Positions 1 to 6,048 of a stretch of 7,874 nt of DNA are shown piece after piece. The notes under the pieces are model-generated. The model had not been told where the DNA came from and searched no databases. It saw nothing but the letters and a program-made list of their open reading frames with translations. The position numbers and the translations under genes are program-made. Position 1 is the first letter of the stretch, and the number at the start of each line of letters is the position of its first letter. Location: positions 1-7,874 of the forward strand of contig CAYTET010000071.1 of assembly GCA_964436975.1 (NCBI GenBank). Reading direction: 5' to 3'. The DNA is from CAYTET01 sp964436975. Lineage in GTDB: Bacteria; Bacillota_I; Bacilli_A; Erysipelotrichales; Erysipelotrichaceae.

Positions 1-63
1 TAATACTTCATTACACCGGAAAATATCAAGGCTTTAACATTCGTCACTTCCAGGACGTAAAAA
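1..63. other. Left edge, no callable gene
   Basis: These 63 bases lie downstream of the lipid kinase stop codon. One forward frame (3-128) is open from the edge and would end inside the kinase gene on the opposite strand. One reverse frame is also open to the edge and contains a GTG, but no convincing ribosome binding site supports it. Either could be the end or beginning of a neighbouring gene, but the stretch is too short to decide. I see no terminator hairpin here. Confidence 0.4.
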
Positions 64-960
64 TCAATGCAGCAGCGAATCAGCCGGCACTAAAAGGCTC
101 AGGCCGGCCGGCTTTATTTCAAAGCTGATGCTGGTAGCGGCGAACTGCTCGCCATCCGACTGGACATCGACACTGCTGTCAGTGGTGATCTCAACTTTTT
201 TAGCGGTCAGATAGTGGGCTTCTTTGATGCTTTCACCCTTGCCGCCCATGTATTTAACCAGCAAAAAGGGCAGCCGTGATGTTTTGACGGCATCCACCAC
301 GCAAAGATTGAAGACCCCGTCCTGCAGACTGGCTTTAGCTGTCGGACAGACGCCGTTGCCGTAATAGGCTCCGTTCATGATGCAGCAGAGCAGACCCTTG
401 GTATCGATAGTTTCGCTTTCAGTCTGCAGATGCAGGCCGAAGGAATACGGATGGCTGATGATGGAAACCGCACTGACGGCATAGGCCAGGCTGCGGGGGA
501 TGGGACTCTGCTTTATTTTTTCACAGACCAGCCGGTTTACCGAGGCATCCATGCCAAAGGAAGTGACATTAAGGAAGCGGCTGTAATCAGACTGGCCGTA
601 GTCAACCTTTACCGTTTTGCCGGTCAAAGTCTCTTTCAGCAGCTGTTCAGCCGGTTTTTTACGGCTGCCGATCATCCGGTAATAGTCATTGCCGGTGCCG
701 CAGGGCAGTATGGCCATAGCGGTGCTGGCGGCATCAAGGCCGTTAAGCACTTCGTAAGCCGTGCCGTCACCGCCGACAGCCAGCAGGGTATAATCAGATC
801 CGCTGTGAGCGGCGGCAATTTTAGTAGCATCGCCGGAGGCCTGGGTATAGATGATTTCATAATCAAGATTCAGGCGCCGGCAAAGCGCATCAATATGAGG
901 AAGATAGGGGTTCTTTTTACGGCTGCCGGCCGCCCCGTTGACTATAAAGATATATTTCAT
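64..960 (-). CDS. Diacylglycerol kinase family lipid kinase (DagK/YegS/BmrU type)
   Basis: This 298-aa protein is a lipid kinase of the diacylglycerol kinase catalytic-domain family. Members phosphorylate diacylglycerol or related lipids with ATP at the inner face of the membrane; in Gram-positives DgkB recycles diacylglycerol from lipoteichoic acid synthesis. The nucleotide-binding signature GGDGT is at residues 63-67, preceded by a beta strand (LLAV) and followed by EVLNGL. A second family motif, LPCGTGND, is at 85-92. The length is normal for the family, and the beta-rich C-terminal half has the expected VQSDGE turn near residues 266-271. One deviation is at the N-terminal strand motif: the usual NPxAG reads NGAAG (8-12). 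The ATG at 958-960 is preceded by a poor ribosome binding site (GGGGCGG) about 8 bases upstream. It is a single gene, divergent from ftsA. The exact lipid substrate cannot be told from sequence. Confidence 0.9.
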   Translation of the reverse strand: MKYIFIVNGAAGSRKKNPYLPHIDALCRRLNLDYEIIYTQASGDATKIAAAHSGSDYTLLAVGGDGTAYEVLNGLDAASTAMAILPCGTGNDYYRMIGSRKKPAEQLLKETLTGKTVKVDYGQSDYSRFLNVTSFGMDASVNRLVCEKIKQSPIPRSLAYAVSAVSIISHPYSFGLHLQTESETIDTKGLLCCIMNGAYYGNGVCPTAKASLQDGVFNLCVVDAVKTSRLPFLLVKYMGGKGESIKEAHYLTAKKVEITTDSSVDVQSDGEQFAATSISFEIKPAGLSLLVPADSLLH

Positions 961-983
961 TGTTATCCGCCCCGCTTTTTCTC

Positions 984-992
984 ATTATAGCA
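984..992 (-). promoter_or_regulatory. Extended -10 promoter for the lipid kinase gene
   Basis: Read on the minus strand, this is TGC followed by a consensus TATAAT, an extended -10 element. Transcription would begin around 976-978, leaving a leader of roughly 16-18 bases before the ATG at 960. No good -35 hexamer is seen at 16-18 bases spacing, which is common for extended -10 promoters. Confidence 0.6.
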
Positions 993-1028
993 TTACCGCC
1001 GGACTAAAACGATGATAATCGGCTGGCG

Positions 1029-1057
1029 TTTATTTATCTGGCCAGATAGTTTATAAT
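1029..1057 (+). promoter_or_regulatory. Candidate promoter with a palindromic operator in its spacer
   Basis: TATAAT at 1052-1057 is a consensus -10. Seventeen bases upstream, 1029-1034 reads TTTATT, a weak -35 with 3 of 6 matches to TTGACA. The 17-base spacer contains a perfect 14-base palindrome, TATCTGGCCAGATA (1035-1048), in a position where a bound dimeric regulator would block RNA polymerase. If active rightward, it would give ftsA a second promoter with an mRNA leader of about 155 bases. This is inferred from sequence only. Confidence 0.4.
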
Positions 1058-1184
1058 CAAATAGATAAGCCGGACCGCATTGGCCCAATCGCTGATGCCG
1101 GGACCGATAAGGCTGCTTCTTTCAGCTTCCGGCCGGCCGTTAAGCCGTCCGCTGACAGAAAAAATACCAAACTAAGAATAGTTA
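1058..1184. other. GC-rich intergenic stretch upstream of ftsA
   Basis: This stretch has no supported gene. It contains a short odd palindrome ATTGG-C-CCAAT (1079-1089) and a two-copy near-repeat, GCCGGACCG (about 1069-1077) and GCCGGGACCG (about 1097-1106). A small hairpin follows, with GCTG and CAGC arms around a CTTCTTT loop (about 1112-1126), then the octamer palindrome CCGGCCGG (1129-1136). A transcript starting near 1064 could fold here, but I recognise no known riboswitch or leader family. Confidence 0.35.
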
Positions 1185-1193
1185 TGCTAAAAT
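1185..1193 (+). promoter_or_regulatory. Extended -10 promoter for the ftsA-ftsZ operon
   Basis: TGC followed by TAAAAT is an extended -10 element with 5 of 6 matches to TATAAT. The expected start near 1200 would give a leader of about 20 bases holding just the ribosome binding site of the ftsA-like gene. The -35 region at the usual spacing is poor. Confidence 0.55.
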
Positions 1194-1208
1194 GAAAAAG
1201 GTTTATTG

Positions 1209-1214
1209 AGGAGG
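1209..1214 (+). promoter_or_regulatory. Ribosome binding site deciding the ftsA start
   Basis: AGGAGG lies 6 bases before the GTG at 1221. An in-frame TTG at 1206 would give a protein 5 residues longer, but this ribosome binding site lies inside that extension. The GTG at 1221 is therefore the likely start. Confidence 0.85.
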
Positions 1215-1220
1215 TCAAAC

Positions 1221-2477
1221 GTGGAAAAACAGGTTTTGGCCACATTGTTAATTGCCAATCATGAAGTCCGTTTAGTAGCCGCCGAATTCTTTAATTCGCG
1301 TTTGAATATCATCAAAACAGAGCGGGTCAGCTGCAGCGGAATGGACGGCATGCGCATTGTTGACGTCAATAAGGTTGTTCTGGCCATCCGGCAGGCGGCT
1401 GACAGCGTTTCAGAGTTCATCTCGACGCCGCTGACGGCTGTTTTGCTGGCGGTGCCCAGCTACCGCTTTAAAAGAGAGACCGTCAGTCTGTCCGCTACAA
1501 TTGATAATCCCGAAGGCCGCATCACGGCCGATGATATCCGCCAGCTGTACCAGCGGGCCCAGGATCTGGCCGTAAGTTCGGATCTGGTCTGCGTCAATAC
1601 AGTCTGCAATACCTACCGGTTAAACGGCATTATCTACCGGAGCATGCCCCTGAACGAAAAAGGGGACCTGCTGGAGGCTGAATTTGACCGGCTGTGCGCT
1701 GATAAAATGATGGTCTATTCTTATGCGGCCGCGGTTGAAAAGGCGGGGCTGCAGATTATAGATATCTGTCTGGATGCTTATGCTTCGGCCAAGGAAATGG
1801 CCCTGTTTGAGCAGAACCTGAAGAACTATGTCATCAATATGCAGCTGGAAATGGATAATCTGAACCTGGGGCTGATTTATAACGGCCGGCTGATGAGCTG
1901 CCAGATGGAAAACATTGGCTATGCGGCCATGGCCCAGACGGTCAGCCGCCGGTTTGGCATTCCGCTGGAAAACAGCGTCAAGCTGCTGTTCAAATATGCC
2001 CATCTGGATCCGGTCAAAATCTATGACCGGCCGGTATATGCCTTTACCCGCGATGAGAATACCTATACCATTACCGACAAGCAGCTCAGCGAGACCATCG
2101 CCAAGCCGCTGCAGGATATGCTCAATGACTGCTGTCAGCTGTGTGCTCCTATTCTGGCCCATGACAACGTGACAGTCATTGTGCAGGGAGCCGGAGGCGA
2201 TCTTGACGGCATCGGCCCGGCACTGAGCGATTGCTTTGAAAAGCCCGTCAAGGTTTACTGCCCGGAGACGTTGGGGGTTCGTTCGCCCGGCTGGACAGTA
2301 TGCCTGGGAATGTTTTATGCCTACCTTGACCAGTCTGATATGCATCAGCAGCAGGGCAGTGCCGTCGATGAGCAGGCCTATGCTGCTCTGATCGGCTCGG
2401 ACCGCAACAATGTGGTTGCGGAAAAGAATTTTACAGCCAAGCTGAAAAAGATATTATTCATGGAACCTAAAAAGTGA
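1221..2477 (+). CDS. ftsA: Divergent FtsA-like cell division protein
   Basis: This 418-aa protein is called FtsA, the actin-fold protein that tethers FtsZ to the membrane. The evidence is position (stop codon 11 bases before ftsZ), length (FtsA is usually about 420 aa) and overall order. An N-terminal strand pair is at 5-35, and a region like FtsA subdomain 1C is around 75-165. A degenerate phosphate-2 region is at 206-235. The adenosine-like motif VIVQGAGGDLDGI is at 319-331, followed by LGVRSPGW and a GMFYAY helix (351-368). The tail holds an amphipathic segment, about NFTAKLKKILFM (403-414), like the FtsA membrane-targeting helix. Oddly, the usual phosphate-1 (DxG) and phosphate-2 (DxGGGT) signatures are missing, so ATP binding is doubtful. 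It has about 12 cysteines, including a CCQLC cluster (304-308). The start is GTG at 1221. The family call rests mainly on context and fold pattern. Confidence 0.75.
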   Translation: MEKQVLATLLIANHEVRLVAAEFFNSRLNIIKTERVSCSGMDGMRIVDVNKVVLAIRQAADSVSEFISTPLTAVLLAVPSYRFKRETVSLSATIDNPEGRITADDIRQLYQRAQDLAVSSDLVCVNTVCNTYRLNGIIYRSMPLNEKGDLLEAEFDRLCADKMMVYSYAAAVEKAGLQIIDICLDAYASAKEMALFEQNLKNYVINMQLEMDNLNLGLIYNGRLMSCQMENIGYAAMAQTVSRRFGIPLENSVKLLFKYAHLDPVKIYDRPVYAFTRDENTYTITDKQLSETIAKPLQDMLNDCCQLCAPILAHDNVTVIVQGAGGDLDGIGPALSDCFEKPVKVYCPETLGVRSPGWTVCLGMFYAYLDQSDMHQQQGSAVDEQAYAALIGSDRNNVVAEKNFTAKLKKILFMEPKK

Positions 2478-2488
2478 CGAGGTAAAAT

Positions 2489-3553
2489 ATGAACGATTTA
2501 AACTTTAATCAGGTAACAAAAATCAAGGTTATCGGAGTCGGCGGGGGCGGCTGCAATGCTGTCAACCGGATGGTTGAGGAGAGCACTGTCGTCGGGGTTG
2601 ATTTTTATGTGGCCAACACCGATCTGCAGGTTCTGAAAACCTCCAAGGTGGAAGACGAAAACCGCATTCTGCTGGGTAAAAACACGACCCACGGTCTGGG
2701 GGCCGGCGGCAATCCGAAAATCGGCCATCAGGCAGCCGAAGAGAATATCGATGAAATAAAAGAACTGGTCAAAGGGACCGATATGGTCTTTATCACTGCC
2801 GGTCTGGGCGGCGGCACCGGCACCGGCGCAGCCCCTATTTTTGCCAAGGCGGCCCAGGATGCCGGCGCACTGACGGTGGCGGTTGTCACTAAGCCGTTTA
2901 CCTTTGAAGGCCCGCGGCGGATGAGCCAGGCCCTGGAAGGGCTTGATGAACTGCGCCAGTATACCGATTCACTGATTATAATTCCCAATAACCGCGTCAA
3001 AGAAATTTTAGGCAACATTCCGTTTAAAGATTCATTTAAGGAAACCGACAACATTCTGGTGCAGGCTGTTAAAACCGTTACGGACCTGATCGGCTATCAG
3101 GCGATGATCAATATTGATTTTGCCGACATCCGCTCCGTCATGGAAGACCAGGGCACAGCCCTGATCGGCATCGGCATGGCTGATGGGGAGAACCGGGCGA
3201 TTGAGGCGGCTAAAAAAGCCATTGAATCACCGCTGCTGGAAGCTTCCATCACCGGAGCCCGCAATGCGCTGATCAATATCACCGGCGGCAATGATATTAC
3301 TGCCAATGACGCCAGTGCGGCTGTTGATTATATCAGGGCCGCGGCCGGCGGCAACATTGATACCATTTTCGGAGTGGCTTTCAATGAAAACCTCGGCAGC
3401 CGGATTATCGTTACTGTCATCGCAACCGGGTTTGACAGTGTGGCTGATCCTGCTGAAACAGCCGTCCGGCCGGTCAAACCGGCTGAGACCGGCTTTAAGG
3501 AAGCACCTGTCGACGATTATGACACGCCCGACTTCTTCAAAAAGCGCAGCTAA
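2489..3553 (+). CDS. ftsZ: Cell division protein FtsZ
   Basis: FtsZ is the tubulin-like GTPase that polymerises into the division ring at midcell. This 354-aa copy is intact. The N-terminal glycine loop VGGGGCNAVNRM is at 17-28 and the tubulin signature GGGTGTG at 107-113. The T7 loop NIDFAD, which completes the GTPase site of the next subunit, is at 208-213. The globular core ends near residue 316. A short linker of about 25-28 residues leads to an acidic-to-basic C-terminal peptide, DDYDTPDFFKKRS (342-354). This matches the conserved tail that binds FtsA and other ring partners. The protein is a little shorter than typical Bacillus FtsZ (about 380 aa), mostly because of the linker. A GAGG ribosome binding site (2479-2482) just after the ftsA stop, 6 bases before the ATG, indicates co-transcription with ftsA. 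Confidence 0.98.
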   Translation: MNDLNFNQVTKIKVIGVGGGGCNAVNRMVEESTVVGVDFYVANTDLQVLKTSKVEDENRILLGKNTTHGLGAGGNPKIGHQAAEENIDEIKELVKGTDMVFITAGLGGGTGTGAAPIFAKAAQDAGALTVAVVTKPFTFEGPRRMSQALEGLDELRQYTDSLIIIPNNRVKEILGNIPFKDSFKETDNILVQAVKTVTDLIGYQAMINIDFADIRSVMEDQGTALIGIGMADGENRAIEAAKKAIESPLLEASITGARNALINITGGNDITANDASAAVDYIRAAAGGNIDTIFGVAFNENLGSRIIVTVIATGFDSVADPAETAVRPVKPAETGFKEAPVDDYDTPDFFKKRS

Positions 3554-4076
3554 CCGGCAGATCCGTTTCCGGTTTTATCTGATGTTTACCTTTCCCCAGA
3601 CGGAAAACTGGCTGAATCAGCAGGCCCGGCAGGGCTGGCTGCTCAGCGGTGTGCGGCTGCATTTCTGGTTCATCTTTGTCAAAAAGCCGGCGGTTAATAT
3701 GACCTATCAGTTTGACTACAGCGGCTATCTTGTTGATGGCTATTTAAGCCAGCTTAATGCCCAAGACTGGCTGGTTTACCGGGCTGACCGGCGCTGGAAT
3801 ATCTGTGCCCATGTCATCAAGGACAAACCGGTCAGACTGTATACGGCTTATGATGCTGATATCGATCAGCGCATCGGCCGCTCCATTCCGGTGGTGACGG
3901 CGCTTTCTTTGGTCCTGCTGGGATTTACTGTTTATCTGCTGGTGACCAATGACGCCGGCTATCTGATAGCACTGGTGGCTGTGGCAGCTGTTTGTGTGGG
4001 CATCTATAACGTTCTGCGGCTTTCACTGTACCGGATGATGCTGCAGCAGCGCATCAGCGAACATGAAACAAAGTAA
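3519..4076 (+). CDS. DUF2812-like membrane protein overlapping the ftsZ end
   Basis: This protein has a DUF2812-like soluble domain followed by two membrane helices. The domain pattern is RFRFYLMF, then ENWLNQQARQGW, then a tyrosine-rich strand (MTYQFDY), and further on a QDWLVYRADRRW strand. The helices are around VVTALSLVLLGFTVYLLV and LIALVAVAAVCVGIYNVL, and the tail is basic. The start is uncertain. ATG 3582 gives 164 aa but cuts off the RFRF strand that normally opens the domain, and no ribosome binding site precedes it. ATG 3519 keeps that strand, gives 185 aa and overlaps ftsZ by 35 bases in another frame, but its nearest AAGGAAG is about 15-17 bases away. Translational coupling to ftsZ is the likely explanation. 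DUF2812 proteins have no settled function and are often found beside PadR regulators; here the neighbour is ftsZ instead. A terminator follows immediately. Confidence 0.7.
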   Translation: MTRPTSSKSAANRQIRFRFYLMFTFPQTENWLNQQARQGWLLSGVRLHFWFIFVKKPAVNMTYQFDYSGYLVDGYLSQLNAQDWLVYRADRRWNICAHVIKDKPVRLYTAYDADIDQRIGRSIPVVTALSLVLLGFTVYLLVTNDAGYLIALVAVAAVCVGIYNVLRLSLYRMMLQQRISEHETK

Positions 4077-4103
4077 GGATATCCCAGCCGGATATCTTTT
4101 TAT
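4075..4103 (+). terminator. Rho-independent terminator of the ftsA-ftsZ operon
   Basis: AAGGATATC (4075-4083) pairs with GATATCTTT (4091-4099) across a 7-base loop. The 9-bp stem contains one G-U pair and runs into a T-tract (4097-4101). The hairpin starts within the stop codon of the DUF2812-like gene. The stem is AT-rich, so termination may be incomplete, which would let some transcripts continue into the methyltransferase gene. Confidence 0.7.
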
Positions 4104-4113
4104 CAAATCGTTT

Positions 4114-4119
4114 AGGAGG
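4114..4119 (+). promoter_or_regulatory. Ribosome binding site of the TrmH-family gene
   Basis: AGGAGG lies 11 bases before the ATG at 4131 and only about 10 bases after the terminator T-tract. There is no room for a promoter between the two. The gene must be expressed by read-through or from a promoter inside the upstream gene. Confidence 0.75.
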
Positions 4120-4130
4120 GTCAACCGGCT

Positions 4131-4850
4131 ATGCACCGTTATAAGAAGAGTGATGAGATAAGCTATACCCTGGGCACTGAGCTGACCTTAGAGCTGCTGC
4201 TGCGCCATGCGGAAAGCGTTCAGACGGTCTACGTCAGTCTGCGCCAGCAGGATAATGACATCAGCCGGCAGGTGCTGGCCCTGTGTGAGAGCCGTCATAT
4301 TGAAGTAAGCCGGCAGGAAAAGGCATTCAAGGTACTGGCTGATAAGGATAATTGTTACATGATCGGCGTTTTCCGCAAATTTGAGGCCCCGCTTGAAAAA
4401 GGGACCAGTCATATCGTTCTGGTCAATCCGTCCAATATGGGCAATCTGGGCACCATTATCCGGACCGCCGTCGGCTTTGGCATCACCGATCTGGCCATCA
4501 TCGCCCCGGCAGCGGATATCTTTGATCCGAAAGTGATCCGGGCTTCGATGGGGGCTTTCTTCAATATGCGCTGGCAGTACTTTTCAACCATTGAACAGTA
4601 TATCCAGACGGTCAGCCAACGGCCGCTTTTTCCCTTCATGCTGGACGGGGCAGTCAATCTGTCAACCGTGGCTGTTCCACCGATCTGGTCCCTGGTTTTT
4701 GGCAATGAGGCGACCGGGCTGCCGGCTGAATATCAGAAGCTGGGCCAGTCGGTGCTGATAAACCACCTTAAAACCATTGACAGCCTGAACCTTGATAATG
4801 CTGTCAGCATTGGCCTGTATGTTTTTACCAGGACTGAATTTTTACCCTGA
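4131..4850 (+). CDS. TrmH/SpoU-family RNA 2'-O-methyltransferase
   Basis: This 239-aa protein belongs to the SPOUT-class TrmH family, which methylates ribose 2'-hydroxyls in tRNA or rRNA using S-adenosylmethionine bound in a knotted fold. The N-terminal part (about 10-90) resembles the L30e-like substrate-binding domain. The catalytic domain carries the three family motifs. Motif 1 is NPSNMGNLGTIIRTAVGFG (about 99-117), with the conserved N and R. Motif 2 is LVFGNEATGLP (about 187-197). Motif 3 is SLNLDNAVSIGLYVF (about 218-232). All expected residues are present. Which nucleotide is modified cannot be decided from sequence; family members act on tRNA position 18 or on 23S rRNA sites. It lies after the division operon terminator and converges on the M20 peptidase gene with 17 bases between stop codons. 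Confidence 0.93.
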   Translation: MHRYKKSDEISYTLGTELTLELLLRHAESVQTVYVSLRQQDNDISRQVLALCESRHIEVSRQEKAFKVLADKDNCYMIGVFRKFEAPLEKGTSHIVLVNPSNMGNLGTIIRTAVGFGITDLAIIAPAADIFDPKVIRASMGAFFNMRWQYFSTIEQYIQTVSQRPLFPFMLDGAVNLSTVAVPPIWSLVFGNEATGLPAEYQKLGQSVLINHLKTIDSLNLDNAVSIGLYVFTRTEFLP

Positions 4851-4867
4851 AATTATTGTAAAGCAGG

Positions 4868-6043
4868 TTATTTACCGCAGGTCAGCACGGCAATCAGGCC
4901 GGCGGCCAGAGCGGTCCGCTGGCTGATGGAAGGAATGCTGGCGGCCTCATTAAATGAATGCATCGCAAACATATGCGGACCTAAAGCATCAATAGTGGCA
5001 ATGCCCATAGCTGAAAAGTAGGAGGCATCAGAGCCGCCGCCGGTTTTTTGCTGGCTTAAGTCCATACCCATGGCCGCCCCGACCGACCGGGCTTTTTCAT
5101 AAAGAGCCAGATTGGCGGTAGTGGCAGTCATGGGAGTGCCGGTGTAAGTAAGCGCGGCTTTAACGGAAGTATGCGGCACGGCAATGTCTTTTTCTACTTT
5201 GGCCAGCACATCCTTTACATAATCAATTTCACTTTGGTCACCAATCCGCACGCTGCCGCTGACGGAGGCATATTCCGGCACGACGCCGAAACTGCGGCCG
5301 CCGCCGTTTAATTCGACCAGGTTGAAGAAGATATTGCGGTTTTCATCATTATAGGAATTTAAAACGGAAATGGAATGGGCCAGCTGGACAACCGCGCTGG
5401 CTCCGGCCTGATAATTCACTCCGGAATGGGCGCTGACGCCGCTGACCTCGATTTTGAAGCGGGCGGCGGCTTTGCGGGCGGTTATAATGCCGTCATCATC
5501 GCGGGCCGGTTCAAATACCAGGGCATAATCGGCACCATAGGCATAGCGGGCAAAGACCTGCTGGCCAAAAGGGGAGCCGACTTCTTCATCCGGATTGAAG
5601 ATGAACATGATCTGGCGGTCCGGCGCAAAGCCAATCTGCTGCAGCAGCTTGACGGCATAAATGGCGGTAATGACGCCGCCTTTGCAGTCTGCCACGCCTA
5701 ATCCGGCAATGCGGTCAGCGGAAATGGTGCAGGGATGGGCAGCGCAGTCGCCGGAGTTGTAGACGGTATCCAGATGGGCATTGAGCACCAGTTTGCCGGC
5801 GGCGGCCGGATTGAGAATGCCAATCAGCGCCGTGCCGTATTTTTCATCCGTCTGCCTTATCACTTTCAGGCCGTTAATTCCCTTTAACAGGTTTTCAATA
5901 ATGGCCGCCACCTGGCGGTTACCTTCAATATTGCCGCTTTGACAGTCAATGCCGGCCAGTTTTTTCAGCACTTCCAATTGTTCATCGATATAACCGGCGG
6001 CCAGCTTTTTGATGTCGGCCAGAAATTCTTTTTCAGTGGGCAT
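4868..6043 (-). CDS. M20-family zinc metallopeptidase (glutamate carboxypeptidase-like)
   Basis: This 391-aa enzyme belongs to the M20/M28 di-zinc hydrolases and most resembles the CPG2-like carboxypeptidase branch. The full active-site set is visible. H90 and D92 are in NAHLDTV, bridging D119 is in GVADCKGG, and the catalytic and metal-binding glutamates E153-E154 are in NPDEEVGSP. E178 is in VFEPA and H362 is in AMHSFNE. The dimerisation (lid) domain is inserted around 190-305 and begins with RFKIEVSGVSAHSG, a typical M20 motif. GGGSDAS is at 335-341. No signal peptide is seen, so it is probably cytoplasmic and cleaves an amino acid (possibly glutamate) from a peptide or conjugate; the substrate is unknown. 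The ATG is 5 bases after the stop of the upstream fusion gene, and its ribosome binding site (AAAGGAAG) lies inside that gene's last codons, so the two form an operon. Confidence 0.92.
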   Translation of the reverse strand: MPTEKEFLADIKKLAAGYIDEQLEVLKKLAGIDCQSGNIEGNRQVAAIIENLLKGINGLKVIRQTDEKYGTALIGILNPAAAGKLVLNAHLDTVYNSGDCAAHPCTISADRIAGLGVADCKGGVITAIYAVKLLQQIGFAPDRQIMFIFNPDEEVGSPFGQQVFARYAYGADYALVFEPARDDDGIITARKAAARFKIEVSGVSAHSGVNYQAGASAVVQLAHSISVLNSYNDENRNIFFNLVELNGGGRSFGVVPEYASVSGSVRIGDQSEIDYVKDVLAKVEKDIAVPHTSVKAALTYTGTPMTATTANLALYEKARSVGAAMGMDLSQQKTGGGSDASYFSAMGIATIDALGPHMFAMHSFNEAASIPSISQRTALAAGLIAVLTCGK

Positions 6044-6048
6044 AATGC

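Noticed and set aside
430..990. A 186-codon plus-strand frame across the lipid kinase gene
   Set aside because: It is antisense to the GGDGT and CGTGND motifs of the kinase, with no ribosome binding site or domain of its own.
1206..1220. TTG at 1206 as the start of the ftsA-like gene
   Set aside because: The AGGAGG ribosome binding site would lie inside the coding sequence, while GTG 1221 sits at ideal spacing after it.
1057..1245. A 62-codon minus-strand frame with a hydrophobic stretch over the ftsA promoter
   Set aside because: No ribosome binding site precedes its start, and it lies antisense to the ftsA promoter and start; the hydrophobic part comes from AT-rich promoter DNA.
1620..2345. 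A 241-codon open frame on the minus strand inside the ftsA-like gene
   Set aside because: It is antisense to a gene supported by operon position, ribosome binding site and family motifs. It has no ribosome binding site or recognisable domain; strong codon bias in the sense gene keeps this frame open.
3291..3518. Upstream extension of the DUF2812-like frame through the end of ftsZ
   Set aside because: The stretch overlaps the conserved FtsZ core in another frame and shows no relation to the domain; only the part from about 3519 is plausible.
4851..4867. A bidirectional terminator between the convergent TrmH-family and M20 genes
   Set aside because: Only a 5-base GTAAA/TTTAC pairing is visible, with no GC-rich stem and no T-tract, so it is not supported.
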